64,000 nt of DNA, taken from the NCBI RefSeq assembly GCF_000746025.2, contig NZ_CP045798.1, forward strand, positions 2,280,501 to 2,344,500. Direction: 5' to 3'. A model generated the notes under the pieces. That model saw nothing but the letters and a program-made list of their open reading frames with translations. It searched no databases and had not been told where the DNA came from. Positions 47,724 through 57,291 of this stretch are shown piece by piece. Made by a program: the position numbers and the translations under genes. The DNA is from Thermanaerosceptrum fracticalcis. Its GTDB lineage: Bacteria > Bacillota > Peptococcia > DRI-13. Position 1 is the first letter of the stretch. The number at the start of each line of letters is the position of its first letter.

Positions 47724-49613
47724 TTACATCTTTTCGGCAATCCAATCCAATTCCAGTTCAGCCAGTTTCGTCTTAGAGGGGACCCCTTCCTCATTCCAGC
47801 CCACGAAAGCATAATACATTTCAACGGTCTGTTGAAATTCTTCCCTGGGAATGGCATGCCCCTGTAATTTACCGTTTTCCAGTGGTTCAAAGAGCCTTTC
47901 GGGGATGGTATCATCTTCCCTGGTAAAACCCTCTCGTATATTAAACATCCTGGCCATGTTAATGACCCGTTCTGCACTCTTCATGATTTCCCAGAGAGAG
48001 GTATCCCAACCCGCAGCGGCTTTCACCAGGTCTACTACGTCGTCCATGGGTAGCGAACCCCGGGGCACAGGCCCAAAGTGACATATCCCGGCCATATTGT
48101 GAAAGCACCACCACTGCTGGAGATAGCTGAAGTTCCGGACCTTTCGCGGTGTCAATTCCCTAGGGCTTACAGGTTCCAGTATTCCCAGGGGAGCAACGCT
48201 GTCCAGGATAATACCCTTTTGCTCTAACAAAGGATCATGAGCAGCCACCATGTGGTCGGCCCCTATTTCCGATACGGCATAACCTAACCCCAGCCCGTAC
48301 TTGGCTCTGGGATCATGCATAGGCAGTTCCTGGCCTTTCACACACAACGTGAATTTTTCAGATCCTTTGCCTATTTTCCGGGCGGCACTGGCCGAGCCTT
48401 CAGCCAGCAGGTCACCGATACCCTCCCGTTTTGCTATCTTTTCAATGAGTTGTAGCACTGCTTCACCATTGCCAAAAGTCAATTCCATACCGTCCAAATC
48501 ATCTTTACTGAGAATACCTTTTTCGAAACACTCCATGGCAAAGGCAATGGATGCTCCCGTACTAATGGTATCAATGGTATAACGGTTACAGAGTTCGTTG
48601 GCCTTGGCAATTAACTCCAGGTCGTCTATTTCACACAGGGAACCGAAAGAGCCTATAGTTTCATACTCCGGTCCTCCAAACTTGGGATCCACCTGCATTT
48701 GTTCTTTATCTACTTTTACAGCCCTCTTGCACCTGACGGCACAGGCATAGCAACCTTCTCTTTTTTGCAAGATGGTGTCCGCCATGGTTTGGCCACTAAT
48801 TTTATCAGCCCCGGCAAATTCCCCTTTAATAAAGTTTTTGGTGGGCAAATTTCCCCCGGCGTTGAGGCTAGTAACACCCGCGGAAGTTCCAAATTCATAT
48901 AAAGTCCGGCTCATGGGATGGTTCATATACTTAGCCAGGTATCTCTTGCCGATTTCCTTAATCTTTTCCTCATCGGCAAAGGGTATTCTCTTGGTACCCC
49001 TTACCGCTACCGCTTTAAGGTTCTTGGAACCCATGACGGCCCCCAGGCCATTCCTGCCGTTAAAATGTTTCAATTCATTGGTAATGCAGGCAAACCTTAC
49101 GAGATTTTCCCCACCGGGGCCGATCTGGGCGATGCGAACATTCTGATCCTTCAGTTGGTCGCGAATTAAATTCTGGGTATCCCCCGTCTCTTTCCCCCAG
49201 AGGTGTCTAGCATCTTTAATTTCAATCTTATCGTCATGGATATAGATGTATACCGGTGCCGGTGCTTTCCCTTCAATGATAAGGGCGTCATATCCTGCCT
49301 TTTTTAGCTCCGGCCCCCAGAAACCACCCGCTTCCGATTCGCCAAAAGCACCGGTAAGCGGCGATTTGGCTCCCACAGAAAAACGGGGCATAGCCGCTAC
49401 GGGAGCACCCGTAAGAATCCCGGTGGCAAAAATCAACTTATTTTCTTCCCCCAAAGGATCGATGTGAGGAGGCAGTTCTTGCAGCAAATAATAGGCAACC
49501 AAACCTTTCCCTCCGTAATATTTCCGGTAGAACAGGTCTCCGGGTTCCTCAATCTTGATTTTAGCTGTCGATAAATTGATACGAATGATTTTACCTGTGT
49601 AACCAAAAGGCAT
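47724..49613 (-). CDS. aor: Tungsten-type aldehyde ferredoxin oxidoreductase
   Basis: 629 aa. AOR domain 1 begins GYTGKIIRINLSTAKI with KYYGGKGLVAYYLL. The [4Fe-4S] ligands are C288, C291 and C295 (CYACAVRCKR) and C511 (AGICHFGPV). Pterin-binding NGRNGLGAVMGSKNLKAVAV is intact. It oxidises aldehydes to carboxylic acids, or in reverse, with ferredoxin. It ends a three-gene operon after gntR and a moaD-like gene. A second AOR-family gene enters the window at 63079. Confidence 0.95.
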   Translation of the reverse strand: MPFGYTGKIIRINLSTAKIKIEEPGDLFYRKYYGGKGLVAYYLLQELPPHIDPLGEENKLIFATGILTGAPVAAMPRFSVGAKSPLTGAFGESEAGGFWGPELKKAGYDALIIEGKAPAPVYIYIHDDKIEIKDARHLWGKETGDTQNLIRDQLKDQNVRIAQIGPGGENLVRFACITNELKHFNGRNGLGAVMGSKNLKAVAVRGTKRIPFADEEKIKEIGKRYLAKYMNHPMSRTLYEFGTSAGVTSLNAGGNLPTKNFIKGEFAGADKISGQTMADTILQKREGCYACAVRCKRAVKVDKEQMQVDPKFGGPEYETIGSFGSLCEIDDLELIAKANELCNRYTIDTISTGASIAFAMECFEKGILSKDDLDGMELTFGNGEAVLQLIEKIAKREGIGDLLAEGSASAARKIGKGSEKFTLCVKGQELPMHDPRAKYGLGLGYAVSEIGADHMVAAHDPLLEQKGIILDSVAPLGILEPVSPRELTPRKVRNFSYLQQWWCFHNMAGICHFGPVPRGSLPMDDVVDLVKAAAGWDTSLWEIMKSAERVINMARMFNIREGFTREDDTIPERLFEPLENGKLQGHAIPREEFQQTVEMYYAFVGWNEEGVPSKTKLAELELDWIAEKM

Positions 49614-49618
49614 CTCCC

Positions 49619-49852
49619 TTAGCCTCCTCCGAAAACTTGAAATAGTTGCAGCACATCCTTATCCTTTAATATTGTCTCATTGTTTGCCAACTGGGCATTA
49701 AGCAAGATAATACCCACTTCTCCCGGGATAATTTTGAAATGATCTAAAACTTGCTGGATCGTTGTTCCCTCGGGAAAATCAATTGTCACCTTATTACTCC
49801 CGGTATGACAATACCTGCTAAGTGTCGGGTCAAAGATAACGGTAATCTCCAC
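49619..49852 (-). CDS. MoaD/ThiS-like ubiquitin-fold protein
   Basis: 77 aa ending in the GGG tail (VFGGG) needed for activation by a MoeB/ThiF-type enzyme. FPEGTTIQQVLDHFKI and LLNAQLANNETILKDKDVLQ are the beta-grasp core. GTG start after GGAGG; 5 bp upstream of the AOR gene. It probably serves sulfur transfer for the tungsten/molybdenum pterin cofactor, dedicated to this AOR. Confidence 0.88.
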   Translation of the reverse strand: MEITVIFDPTLSRYCHTGSNKVTIDFPEGTTIQQVLDHFKIIPGEVGIILLNAQLANNETILKDKDVLQLFQVFGGG

Positions 49853-49855
49853 ACC

Positions 49856-50575
49856 CTAAACCTCCGCCTTGTTCTCAGGGGTAATGTTCTCCACCATCAA
49901 AATGTTCTGCTTAGCTTTTTCCAGGTGTTCTCGCATATAGTGAGCGGCAAGGTTCTCATCCCCTGCTTTGATGGCCTCAAAAATCTCCCGATGGTCCCTT
50001 ACTGTTTTTAAGGGTTGATTGGGAATTTTCAGGGTGGCTTCCCGGCTGGAACTCAACATATCCCCAATTAAGTTCATGATCTTCAGTAAAACCTGATTCT
50101 GGGAGGCGGTAGCAATAGCCAGATGGAAGGTGTCATCACCCCGCAGACCTATGTTTCCGGACTGGATTTCCTCCTCCATGATGGTGATACCCTCCTCAAT
50201 GGCCTTGAGGTCCTCCTCTGTGGCATGTAAAGCCGCTAACCGGGCCGTTTCCACTTCCAGCAAACTCCTTACATGAAGGAGGTCCAGAATATGACTCCTT
50301 TCCTTGAGAATAATAGAAGCAAAGGGTTCAATGATGGAGTCAATGGTGATCTCCCGGACAAAAGTACCTTCTCCTGGCCTGCCATAGATAAAGCCCATGA
50401 TTTCCAAAGCCCGCAGTGCTTCCCGTACCGCAGTTCTACTGACATTCAGGGTCTCGGCAAGTTCCCGTTCTGTAGGTAATTTGTCTCCCGGTTTTAAAAC
50501 CCCTTGGGTAATCAGGTCCTTAAGCTGCTTTACTATTCCCTCATATAGTCTGGTCCTTTTCATGGGTTCCAGCAT
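49856..50575 (-). CDS. GntR/FadR-family transcriptional regulator
   Basis: 239 aa. Winged HTH with LKPGDKLPTERELAETLNVS and VREALRALEIMGFIYGRPGE. The FCD ligand-binding domain (about 95-225) shows LHVRSLLEVETARLAALHAT, with DTFHLAIA and HREIFEAIKAGDENLAAHYM giving the metal/ligand Asp and His. It is likely a repressor responding to a carboxylic acid or aldehyde. It is the first gene of the gntR-moaD-aor operon. A FadR-type TTGGT-N3-ACCAA site lies upstream of the dehydrogenase operon and a related dyad upstream of this gene. Confidence 0.93.
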   Translation of the reverse strand: MLEPMKRTRLYEGIVKQLKDLITQGVLKPGDKLPTERELAETLNVSRTAVREALRALEIMGFIYGRPGEGTFVREITIDSIIEPFASIILKERSHILDLLHVRSLLEVETARLAALHATEEDLKAIEEGITIMEEEIQSGNIGLRGDDTFHLAIATASQNQVLLKIMNLIGDMLSSSREATLKIPNQPLKTVRDHREIFEAIKAGDENLAAHYMREHLEKAKQNILMVENITPENKAEV

Positions 50576-50613
50576 TTAATTCACCCTTCTTACTCTATAC
50601 ATTTACAGAATTC

Positions 50614-50634
50614 CCCTGGTTAGCTCGACCAAGG
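50614..50634. promoter_or_regulatory. Dyad upstream of gntR
   Basis: CCCTGGT-N7-ACCAAGG, 6 of 7 paired positions, 39 bp upstream of the gntR start. The half-sites TGGT/ACCA equal those of the FadR-type operator at 57279 but with a wider spacer, so it could be an autoregulatory site. Confidence 0.4.
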
Positions 50635-50689
50635 AAATATCTATTACTCTCATCATACCATGTCTTTGTCCAGGATGCTCGAGTTGAGA

Positions 50690-51727
50690 TTATGGCTCTA
50701 ATACTGCCTTGATCACTTTTCCTTCGGATACCTTACGGAAGATTTCTTCCCATTCCTCGAGCTTGGCTTTATAAGAAATCAGTGATTTAACATCTAATAC
50801 TTTTTTCTCCAGCATCTTTAGTACCAGGTCCCAGCTGGTAGAGGAAGAACTGTAGCTGAAGATCACCTGAATGGCCTTAAACACCGAAGTTTTCCATTTA
50901 ACCTGAATATATTCTTCTCCCGGAATACCGATGACGCACATTTTACCATGTTTCCGCAACATCTCGATACCCATATTGATGGCAGACACAGCGCCGGCTC
51001 CTTCCACAACCAGGTCTACTCCCAGTCCCCCTGTTAGCTCTTGGACCAACTGCAGGGGGTCTTCTTTCTGGCAGTTCACTACATAATCAGCACCAAGCTT
51101 TTTTGCCAGTGGCAGTCTTACTTCTTCGTCAGCAGTGGTCCCTACCACCATAATCTTACCGGCTCCGGCAATTTTAGCCATCTGCAAAGCCAACAAACCT
51201 ACGGGGCCAGGACCCATGATCACTACAAAATCGCCCACATTGACCCTGGTTCTTTCCAGCAAGGCATGAACCACAATAGCCGAAGGTTCAACTAAAGCTG
51301 CTTCCTCATCTGACACAGTATCGGGAACCTGGTGCAGCAAATGATAGGGCATTTTAATGTAATCAGCACAGGCCCCGTCGATGCCATGGCCCGGTGAGGT
51401 CTTCTGGGGACAGATATGGGCATTACCGGTCTTACAATATACACAGGTTCCACAGGCTTTTACACTAAGTTCAGAAACAACCCGGGTTCCTTCGGAGAAT
51501 CCCTGGACTTTACTGCCCCGTTTTACTACAACACCGCTAAATTCATGACCCAGCAGTACAGGAGGATTACTGGGAAACTCGTCTGTGTAAATATGATAGT
51601 CCGTACCACACATACCAATAGCTTTTACCTTTAAGAGAACCTCATGATCAGCTATCTGGGGTTCGGGATAGTTGTCAACAAGCTCAACGTTCCCCTTACC
51701 CCTCTTCGTCTTAATAAGCGCCTTCAT
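50690..51727 (-). CDS. Zinc-dependent alcohol/polyol dehydrogenase (MDR family)
   Basis: 345 aa. Catalytic zinc segment MCGTDYHIYTDEF and GHEFSGVVVKRGS; structural zinc cysteines in CGTCVYCKTGNAHIC. The Rossmann loop GPGPVGLLALQMAKIAGAGK binds NAD(P). Close to sorbitol and threonine dehydrogenases. It is 31 bp downstream of the SDR gene and probably in the same operon. The substrate may be a polyol or a C3-C4 alcohol such as butanediol; not fixed by the sequence. Confidence 0.92.
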   Translation of the reverse strand: MKALIKTKRGKGNVELVDNYPEPQIADHEVLLKVKAIGMCGTDYHIYTDEFPSNPPVLLGHEFSGVVVKRGSKVQGFSEGTRVVSELSVKACGTCVYCKTGNAHICPQKTSPGHGIDGACADYIKMPYHLLHQVPDTVSDEEAALVEPSAIVVHALLERTRVNVGDFVVIMGPGPVGLLALQMAKIAGAGKIMVVGTTADEEVRLPLAKKLGADYVVNCQKEDPLQLVQELTGGLGVDLVVEGAGAVSAINMGIEMLRKHGKMCVIGIPGEEYIQVKWKTSVFKAIQVIFSYSSSSTSWDLVLKMLEKKVLDVKSLISYKAKLEEWEEIFRKVSEGKVIKAVLEP

Positions 51728-51758
51728 ACCAACATACCTCCTGTACCTTAGAAAAATT

Positions 51759-52493
51759 TTACCTCATGGTTGTACCGCCGTTGATATCAATGGTTGAGCC
51801 CGTGATATACCTGGATAAGTCAGAAGCCAGGAATACGATAACATCGGCTACGTCTTCCGCTGTCCCTAAACGTCTTAAGGGAATAGCGTTAACATCTACC
51901 CCGAAATCTTTCGTCATCTCAGTATCAATAAATCCCGGAGCTACAGCATTCACATTGATGCCGTAAGGTCCAGCATCTTTGGCTAGGGACTTGGTCAGAT
52001 TTATCATGCCGGCCTTGGAAACGGCATAATTGGCTCCGACGAATTGGCCGCCGGTTTCTCCCGCCTGAGAAGCCAGGTTAATGATCTTGCCGCTCTTTTG
52101 TTTTTTCATTACCGTTAACACTTTCTGGGTAAGGAAGAAGGCTGATTTTAAATTAATATTCAGCATCCGGTCCCAATCGGCTTCAGTCAGGTCGGCCACA
52201 CTAACCCTCTGGCAAATACCGGCATTATTGATTAAAACATCAATCCTGGCAAACTTGTCTAAAGTCAGGTCTACGATTTTGGCCAGGTCTTCACTCTTAG
52301 AAACGTCAGCCTGGATAGCTAAGCCTATTCTGCCCATACCTTCGATTTGGGATGCAACTGCTGCTGCCCCTTCATAATTTAAGTCCGCAACAACTACATG
52401 AGCTCCTTCCCGGGCACAAGCCAGGGCTGTAGCCGCTCCGATACCACGTGCTCCGCCGGTGACAACAGCTACTTTATCTAATAATAAATTCAT
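51759..52493 (-). CDS. Short-chain dehydrogenase/reductase
   Basis: 244 aa from the ATG at 52491-52493 (GAGGTG upstream). Classical SDR: VVTGGARGIGAATAL for NAD(P), NNAGICQR, and the catalytic Ser, YAVSKAG with Tyr and Lys. The C-terminus ASDLSRYITGSTIDINGGTT is typical of the FabG/acetoin-reductase group. It lies between lpd and the zinc alcohol dehydrogenase gene in the dehydrogenase operon. Diacetyl/acetoin reductase would fit the context; FabG-type activity is the alternative. Confidence 0.9.
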   Translation of the reverse strand: MNLLLDKVAVVTGGARGIGAATALACAREGAHVVVADLNYEGAAAVASQIEGMGRIGLAIQADVSKSEDLAKIVDLTLDKFARIDVLINNAGICQRVSVADLTEADWDRMLNINLKSAFFLTQKVLTVMKKQKSGKIINLASQAGETGGQFVGANYAVSKAGMINLTKSLAKDAGPYGINVNAVAPGFIDTEMTKDFGVDVNAIPLRRLGTAEDVADVIVFLASDLSRYITGSTIDINGGTTMR

Positions 52494-52503
52494 AATTTTC
52501 ACC

Positions 52504-53910
52504 TCATTTTCTGGGCGGTATATGGATGGCATGCCCCGTGACATCCAGTGCCGCCTCTTTCATTATTTCGGAAATAGTAGGATGGGGATGAATCAGATCA
52601 GCCACTTCTTCGATAGTTCCTTCCAGTTTCATGGCTAGCGACATCTCGCTGATCAGATCCGTAGCATTATGCCCGATAAGATGGGCCCCCAGGATTTCTC
52701 CCGTCTGGCTGTCACAAATGATCTTGGCAAACCCGGTTGCATCGCCATGGGTTAAAGCCTTGCCGCTGGCCACATAAGGGAATCTGCCGACCTTGTAGTT
52801 TATCCCTCTCTTCTTTACCTCATCTTCGGTTAGACCTACACAGGCTACCTCAGGGATGGTATAAATGCAAGAAGGTACAATGCTGTAATCCATAGGCAAT
52901 TGTTTATCGAGGATATTAAGCACAGCCCTTTCCCCTTCCTGGGAGGCCACATGGGCCAGCTGGATACCGCCAATAACATCACCGATGGCATAAATATTAG
53001 GCAGGTTAGTTATTAAATACTTATCTACAGCAATGTTGCGACCATTCAGTTTAACACCTATTCCCTCTAGGTTCAGACCCGTGGTTTCCGCCGCCCTGCC
53101 CACAGCCACCAGGATAGCGTCAACCTCTATGACTTTACGCGCATTGTCTTTCTCCAGGGTAAGTGTTTTACCCTGGGCATTGTCGCCAATCTCCAATATT
53201 TTCGCGCCCGTAAGGATCTCTATCCCTTTATGTTTGAGGGTCTTAGCCAGGAGCTGAGAAATTTCCTGGTCCACAGCAGGCAAAATGCTGGCCATAGCTT
53301 CCACCACTGTAACCCGGGAACCCAAGGCGTGATAGATGGTTGCAAATTCCATGCCAATCACGCCGCCACCGATAATGGCTATGCGCCCGGGGATATAGGT
53401 CAATTCTAGCGCCTCGTCGCTGGTCATGATATTTCTTCCCTGAATCCCCGGCAAATTAATAATGGCAGGTTTGGAACCAGTAGCGATAATAAAGTTGTCA
53501 CAATTATATTCTTTTGTTTCGCCGGCAGCTACTTCGACCATAATAGTATGAACATCCTTGAAGGAAGCTGTTCCTTTTATGACGGTAACTTTATTGGCCT
53601 TTAAGAGACCCTCTACCCCCTGTCTTAACTGGGCAGTAACTCTTTCTTTTCTTTTAACCAGAAGAGACCGGTCAAGGGAAAATTTATCAACCAGGACTCC
53701 ATAATCCTTAGCGTGGGCTACTGTCTCTATTACTTCCACGCTGCGTAAGAGGGCTTTGGTAGGGATACACCCCCGGTTTAGGCAGGTGCCGCCCAACTGG
53801 CCCTTCTCCACCAGGAGCACCTTAGCCCCAAGTTGGGCGGCCTTGATGGCTGCCACGTACCCTCCAGGGCCTCCCCCAATGACCCCAATGGTATATTTAT
53901 CGCTGTTCAT
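52504..53910 (-). CDS. lpdA: Dihydrolipoyl dehydrogenase (E3)
   Basis: 468 aa flavoprotein. FAD-binding GVIGGGPGGYVAAIKAAQLG, redox disulfide GGTCLNRGCIPTKALL (C43, C48), NAD-binding IAIIGGGVIGMEFATIYHAL and active-site His in IHPHPTISEIMKEAA. It reoxidises the lipoyl groups of the E2 encoded directly upstream (11-bp gap). Complete and normal in length. Confidence 0.97.
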   Translation of the reverse strand: MNSDKYTIGVIGGGPGGYVAAIKAAQLGAKVLLVEKGQLGGTCLNRGCIPTKALLRSVEVIETVAHAKDYGVLVDKFSLDRSLLVKRKERVTAQLRQGVEGLLKANKVTVIKGTASFKDVHTIMVEVAAGETKEYNCDNFIIATGSKPAIINLPGIQGRNIMTSDEALELTYIPGRIAIIGGGVIGMEFATIYHALGSRVTVVEAMASILPAVDQEISQLLAKTLKHKGIEILTGAKILEIGDNAQGKTLTLEKDNARKVIEVDAILVAVGRAAETTGLNLEGIGVKLNGRNIAVDKYLITNLPNIYAIGDVIGGIQLAHVASQEGERAVLNILDKQLPMDYSIVPSCIYTIPEVACVGLTEDEVKKRGINYKVGRFPYVASGKALTHGDATGFAKIICDSQTGEILGAHLIGHNATDLISEMSLAMKLEGTIEEVADLIHPHPTISEIMKEAALDVTGHAIHIPPRK

Positions 53911-53921
53911 ACTTAACTCTC

Positions 53922-55235
53922 CTATAGTAACAAGTAGGGATTTTCCATTAATTGTTTAACGCGCTGCAAGAATTTGGCGGCAGGTGCGCCGTCAATGATG
54001 CTGTGATTGTAAGTTAAACTCAGCTTCATGATGGGCCTGATAACGATCTGGTCATCAATAACCACAGGAGTCTTCACAATCTCTCCAACGGCTAAAATGG
54101 CACTTTCCGGGGGATTGATGATAGCAGTGAAACTGTCAATACCAAACATGCCCAAGTTGGAGATAGTAAAAGTTCCCCCGGACATTTCCTGGGGCTGGAG
54201 TTTACCATCCCTGGCCTTATCAACGAGCATCTTGCATTCTTCGGATATTTCCAGCACTGACTTAGCCGCAACGTCCTTAACCACAGGTACAACCAGGCCA
54301 CTGTCTACAGCAACAGCCAAACCGATATTCACTTTTTCCAAAAGCCTGATCCCTTCAGGGGTAAGTGTAGCGTTTACCATCTTATGTTCCTTTAAAGCTT
54401 TAGCCACAACCTTCATCAAGAGGGCATTCAAAGAGACTTTGTTCTGGAATTTCTCCCTGAGGGCCAGTAATTCCGTCATATCCACTTTCGCCCTGTGGTT
54501 GGCCTGGGCCATGGTCTTAAGACTAAGCTCCATTCTCTCGGCAATAATTTTCCTGATTCCCTTCATGGGAATAATGGCGTCGTAAGGACTGTAGTTTTCT
54601 GGCAGCCCTTCACCGGCGGGAGTTTCCTCACGCAATGCTCCCAGTACATCCTGTTTCAGGATTTTGCCTTTAGCACCCGTTCCGGTAATACCCTCCAGCT
54701 CAATTCCATGAATTTCAGCAACCTTCTTGGCCAGAGGTGTGGCCTTGACCGTTTGTTTAGCCAGGTATTCTTTAATATCCCGCTCCACAATGCGCCCGTT
54801 AGGTCCAGTACCCTTGATTGTGGTATAATCAACATCCTTTTCCCTGGCCAGTTTGCGGGCCCGGGGTGAAATGAATATTCTACCCGTCTCACTTTTTTGT
54901 ACTGCTTCAAGCTTAGCACAAAGGGCAGGTACCGCCTCTTTCTTCACTTCTCCAGCACCACTTACATCCGTTGATTCTACTTCTTCAACTTTTTCTCCAG
55001 GCTGGCCGATGTAAGCCACTACCGCATTAACGGGCACCACAGCATCTACTTCAGCCAGAATCTTCAACAGAGTTCCGGCAACAGGACTGTCCACTTCTAC
55101 CGCAGCTTTATCCGTCATTACTTCGAAGAGAATATCCCCTTTATTAACCTGGTCGCCCTCTTTGAAAAACCACTTCATGATGGTTCCCGTGGTCATGGTC
55201 AAGCCCAGTTTGGGCATCACAACTTGATTTGCCAT
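53922..55235 (-). CDS. E2 component of 2-oxoacid/acetoin dehydrogenase (dihydrolipoyl acyltransferase)
   Basis: 437 aa from the ATG at 55233-55235. One lipoyl domain with the lipoylated lysine at about residue 43 (VMTDKAAVEVDSP). Then two copies of the E3/E1-binding domain: ISPRARKLAREKDVDYTTIK with GTGPNGRIVERDI (about 123-156), and ATPLAKKVAEIHGIELEGIT with GTGAKGKILKQDV (about 165-200). The catalytic acyltransferase domain ends with YNHSIIDGAPAAKFL, holding the His and Asp. Tandem binding domains are uncommon. Confidence 0.93.
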   Translation of the reverse strand: MANQVVMPKLGLTMTTGTIMKWFFKEGDQVNKGDILFEVMTDKAAVEVDSPVAGTLLKILAEVDAVVPVNAVVAYIGQPGEKVEEVESTDVSGAGEVKKEAVPALCAKLEAVQKSETGRIFISPRARKLAREKDVDYTTIKGTGPNGRIVERDIKEYLAKQTVKATPLAKKVAEIHGIELEGITGTGAKGKILKQDVLGALREETPAGEGLPENYSPYDAIIPMKGIRKIIAERMELSLKTMAQANHRAKVDMTELLALREKFQNKVSLNALLMKVVAKALKEHKMVNATLTPEGIRLLEKVNIGLAVAVDSGLVVPVVKDVAAKSVLEISEECKMLVDKARDGKLQPQEMSGGTFTISNLGMFGIDSFTAIINPPESAILAVGEIVKTPVVIDDQIVIRPIMKLSLTYNHSIIDGAPAAKFLQRVKQLMENPYLLL

Positions 55236-55246
55236 ATCCACATCCC

Positions 55247-56221
55247 CTAACCTAACAACTTTTCTACACAAGTCACAATATCCTGAACTTGTGGCAGGCA
55301 GATATCTTCCAGCTTCTTGTTATAGGGAACAGGCACATTCATCCCTGCTACACGCATGACCGGAGCATCCAGGTAATCAAAGGCCTCTTCCATAATCATG
55401 GCGGAAATCTCGGCACCCACGCCGCAAACTTTGTTCGCTTCATGGGCTACCACGACTCTGCCTGTTTTCTTCACAGACTCTAAGATAGTTTCTTTATCTA
55501 AGGGCACTAAGGTCCTGGGGTCAACGATTTCTACACTGATGCCTTTTTTCGCCAGGATTTCAGCCGCTTCCAAGGCTTTAGGCACCATCATGGCCAGGGC
55601 GACGATGGTTACGTCAGTTCCCTGTCGTTTGATATCGGCTTTCCCGAAAGGAATTGTGTATTCTTCCTCGGGAACTTCCCCCTTCATCCAGTACAGGAGC
55701 TTGTGTTCCAGGAAGAGAACAGGGTTATCGTCTCTGATGGCCGTCTTTAAAAGCCCTTTTGCATCGTAAGGAGTAGAAGGCATTACTACCTTGAGACCAG
55801 GGGTATGCATAAACCAGGCTTCTAAGCTCTGGGAGTGCTGGGCTGCGTTACCCCGCCCGCCGCCTTGCTGTGTTCTGATGACCATAGGTAACTTTGCTTT
55901 GCCGCCAAACATATAACGTAATTTCGCAGCCTGGTTAACAATTTGGTCCATGGCCACACAGACAAAATCCACATACATAAGCTCTGCAATAGGTCTCATG
56001 CCGGTAACGGCAGCGCCGATGGCCGAGCCGATAATGGCTGATTCTGAAATAGGCGTATTACGGACCCTCTCGCCGCCAAACTCCTGAAAGAGTCCTTTGG
56101 TGGCACCAAAAATTCCACCGTGGAGGGCCACGTCTTCGCCCATGACAAAGACTTTCTCATCTCTTAACATTTCTTCACGGATGGCTTCCCTAACAGCTTC
56201 CACATATAAAATACTTCTCAT
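55247..56221 (-). CDS. E1 beta subunit of 2-oxoacid/acetoin dehydrogenase
   Basis: 324 aa. Transketolase-type fold with [40 protein letters not shown] and [20 protein letters not shown], then [20 protein letters not shown]. It forms the alpha2beta2 E1 with the product of the upstream gene. The closest matches by motif are the Aco/Pdh branch of Firmicutes. Pyruvate, acetoin or branched-chain 2-oxo acids could be substrates. Confidence 0.94.
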   Translation of the reverse strand: MRSILYVEAVREAIREEMLRDEKVFVMGEDVALHGGIFGATKGLFQEFGGERVRNTPISESAIIGSAIGAAVTGMRPIAELMYVDFVCVAMDQIVNQAAKLRYMFGGKAKLPMVIRTQQGGGRGNAAQHSQSLEAWFMHTPGLKVVMPSTPYDAKGLLKTAIRDDNPVLFLEHKLLYWMKGEVPEEEYTIPFGKADIKRQGTDVTIVALAMMVPKALEAAEILAKKGISVEIVDPRTLVPLDKETILESVKKTGRVVVAHEANKVCGVGAEISAMIMEEAFDYLDAPVMRVAGMNVPVPYNKKLEDICLPQVQDIVTCVEKLLG

Positions 56222-56247
56222 CGCACAACCCTCGTTTCCTCAAATTC

Positions 56248-57207
56248 TTAAGCAAAAACATCGTTTAAGAGATCAGCCGCATCGGGCTCGGGACTATTCA
56301 AGGCAAACTGTTCGGCCTGGTCGATCACATCATCAACCCGTTTTTCTCTTACCGCCAGCTCTTCTTCCGTAGCAATGTTGTTTTCCAGGATATAGCATCT
56401 TAATCTCTTAATGGGGTCTTTCTTCTTCCATTCTTCCACTTCTTCTTTGGTACGGTAGATCTGGGGGTCCCCTGTATAATGGCCCATATGCCTGTAGGTC
56501 TTGGCTTCAATGAGCATAGGCCCTTCTCCTTTACGAAGTTTCTCTACCGCTTCTTTAGCTGTTTTGTAAACCTCTAAAACATCATTCCCGTCTATAATCA
56601 CACTGGGCATATTGTAAGCCCGGGCTCGCACGGCAACGTCTTTAATAGCGGAGGCTTCACTGAAAGGAACGGTAATCCCGTATAGATTGTTTTCACAAAC
56701 AAAAAGTACAGGAAGCTTCCATGCCGAAGCTAAATTCATACTTTCATGGAATGTGCCCTGGTTGGAAGCACCGTCGCCAAAGAAGGCCACGGCTACCTTG
56801 TTATTTTTCTGCAGCCTGGCGGACAAGGCAGCACCCACGGCAATGGGCAGGCCTCCTCCCACAATACCATTAGCACCTAAGTTACCGGTTTCTAAATCGG
56901 CAATGTGCATAGAGCCGCCTTTCCCTTTGCAGTAACCTGTGGCTTTGCCTAAAAGTTCGGCCATAGTTAAATCAATACGCGCCCCTTTAGCCAAACAGTG
57001 ACCGTGTCCCCGGTGAGTACTGACTATGTAATCATCCTTGTTCAACGCAAAACAAACCCCTGTGGCCACGGCTTCCTCCCCTATATAAAGGTGCATGGAA
57101 CCACGGATTTTATCGCGGGTAAACAGATCCATCGCCCTTTCCTCGAATTTTCTGATTTCCATCATCCTGTCATACATCTGCAGAATTAAATCCTTGTTGA
57201 TTTCCAT
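56248..57207 (-). CDS. E1 alpha subunit of 2-oxoacid/acetoin dehydrogenase
   Basis: 319 aa from the ATG at 57205-57207 (AGGAGG upstream). ThDP-binding motif GDGASNQGTFHESMNLA with ENN, preceded by STHRGHGHCLAKGA and GKGGSMHIADLETGN. MRRFEE-type start IRKFEERAMDLFTRDKIRGS. First gene of the E1a-E1b-E2-E3-SDR-ADH operon, behind a FadR-type operator. The two dehydrogenases at the operon end favour acetoin over pyruvate, but both remain open. Confidence 0.94.
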   Translation of the reverse strand: MEINKDLILQMYDRMMEIRKFEERAMDLFTRDKIRGSMHLYIGEEAVATGVCFALNKDDYIVSTHRGHGHCLAKGARIDLTMAELLGKATGYCKGKGGSMHIADLETGNLGANGIVGGGLPIAVGAALSARLQKNNKVAVAFFGDGASNQGTFHESMNLASAWKLPVLFVCENNLYGITVPFSEASAIKDVAVRARAYNMPSVIIDGNDVLEVYKTAKEAVEKLRKGEGPMLIEAKTYRHMGHYTGDPQIYRTKEEVEEWKKKDPIKRLRCYILENNIATEEELAVREKRVDDVIDQAEQFALNSPEPDAADLLNDVFA

Positions 57208-57278
57208 TCCTCTTTTCCTCCTAACATCATTGGCGCATAACACAATTCTTCATATTTGTTTATTTGTATAATGGTGTG

Positions 57279-57291
57279 TTGGTCTAACCAA
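57279..57291. promoter_or_regulatory. FadR/GntR-type operator at the dehydrogenase operon promoter
   Basis: TTGGTCTAACCAA, a perfect 5-bp dyad with the N3 centre of FadR-subfamily GntR operators (TGGTNNNACCA). It is 72 bp upstream of the E1 alpha start codon, with AT-rich promoter-like DNA (TATACA at about 57265-57270) just downstream. The FadR-type regulator at 49856-50575 is the obvious candidate to bind it. Confidence 0.65.
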
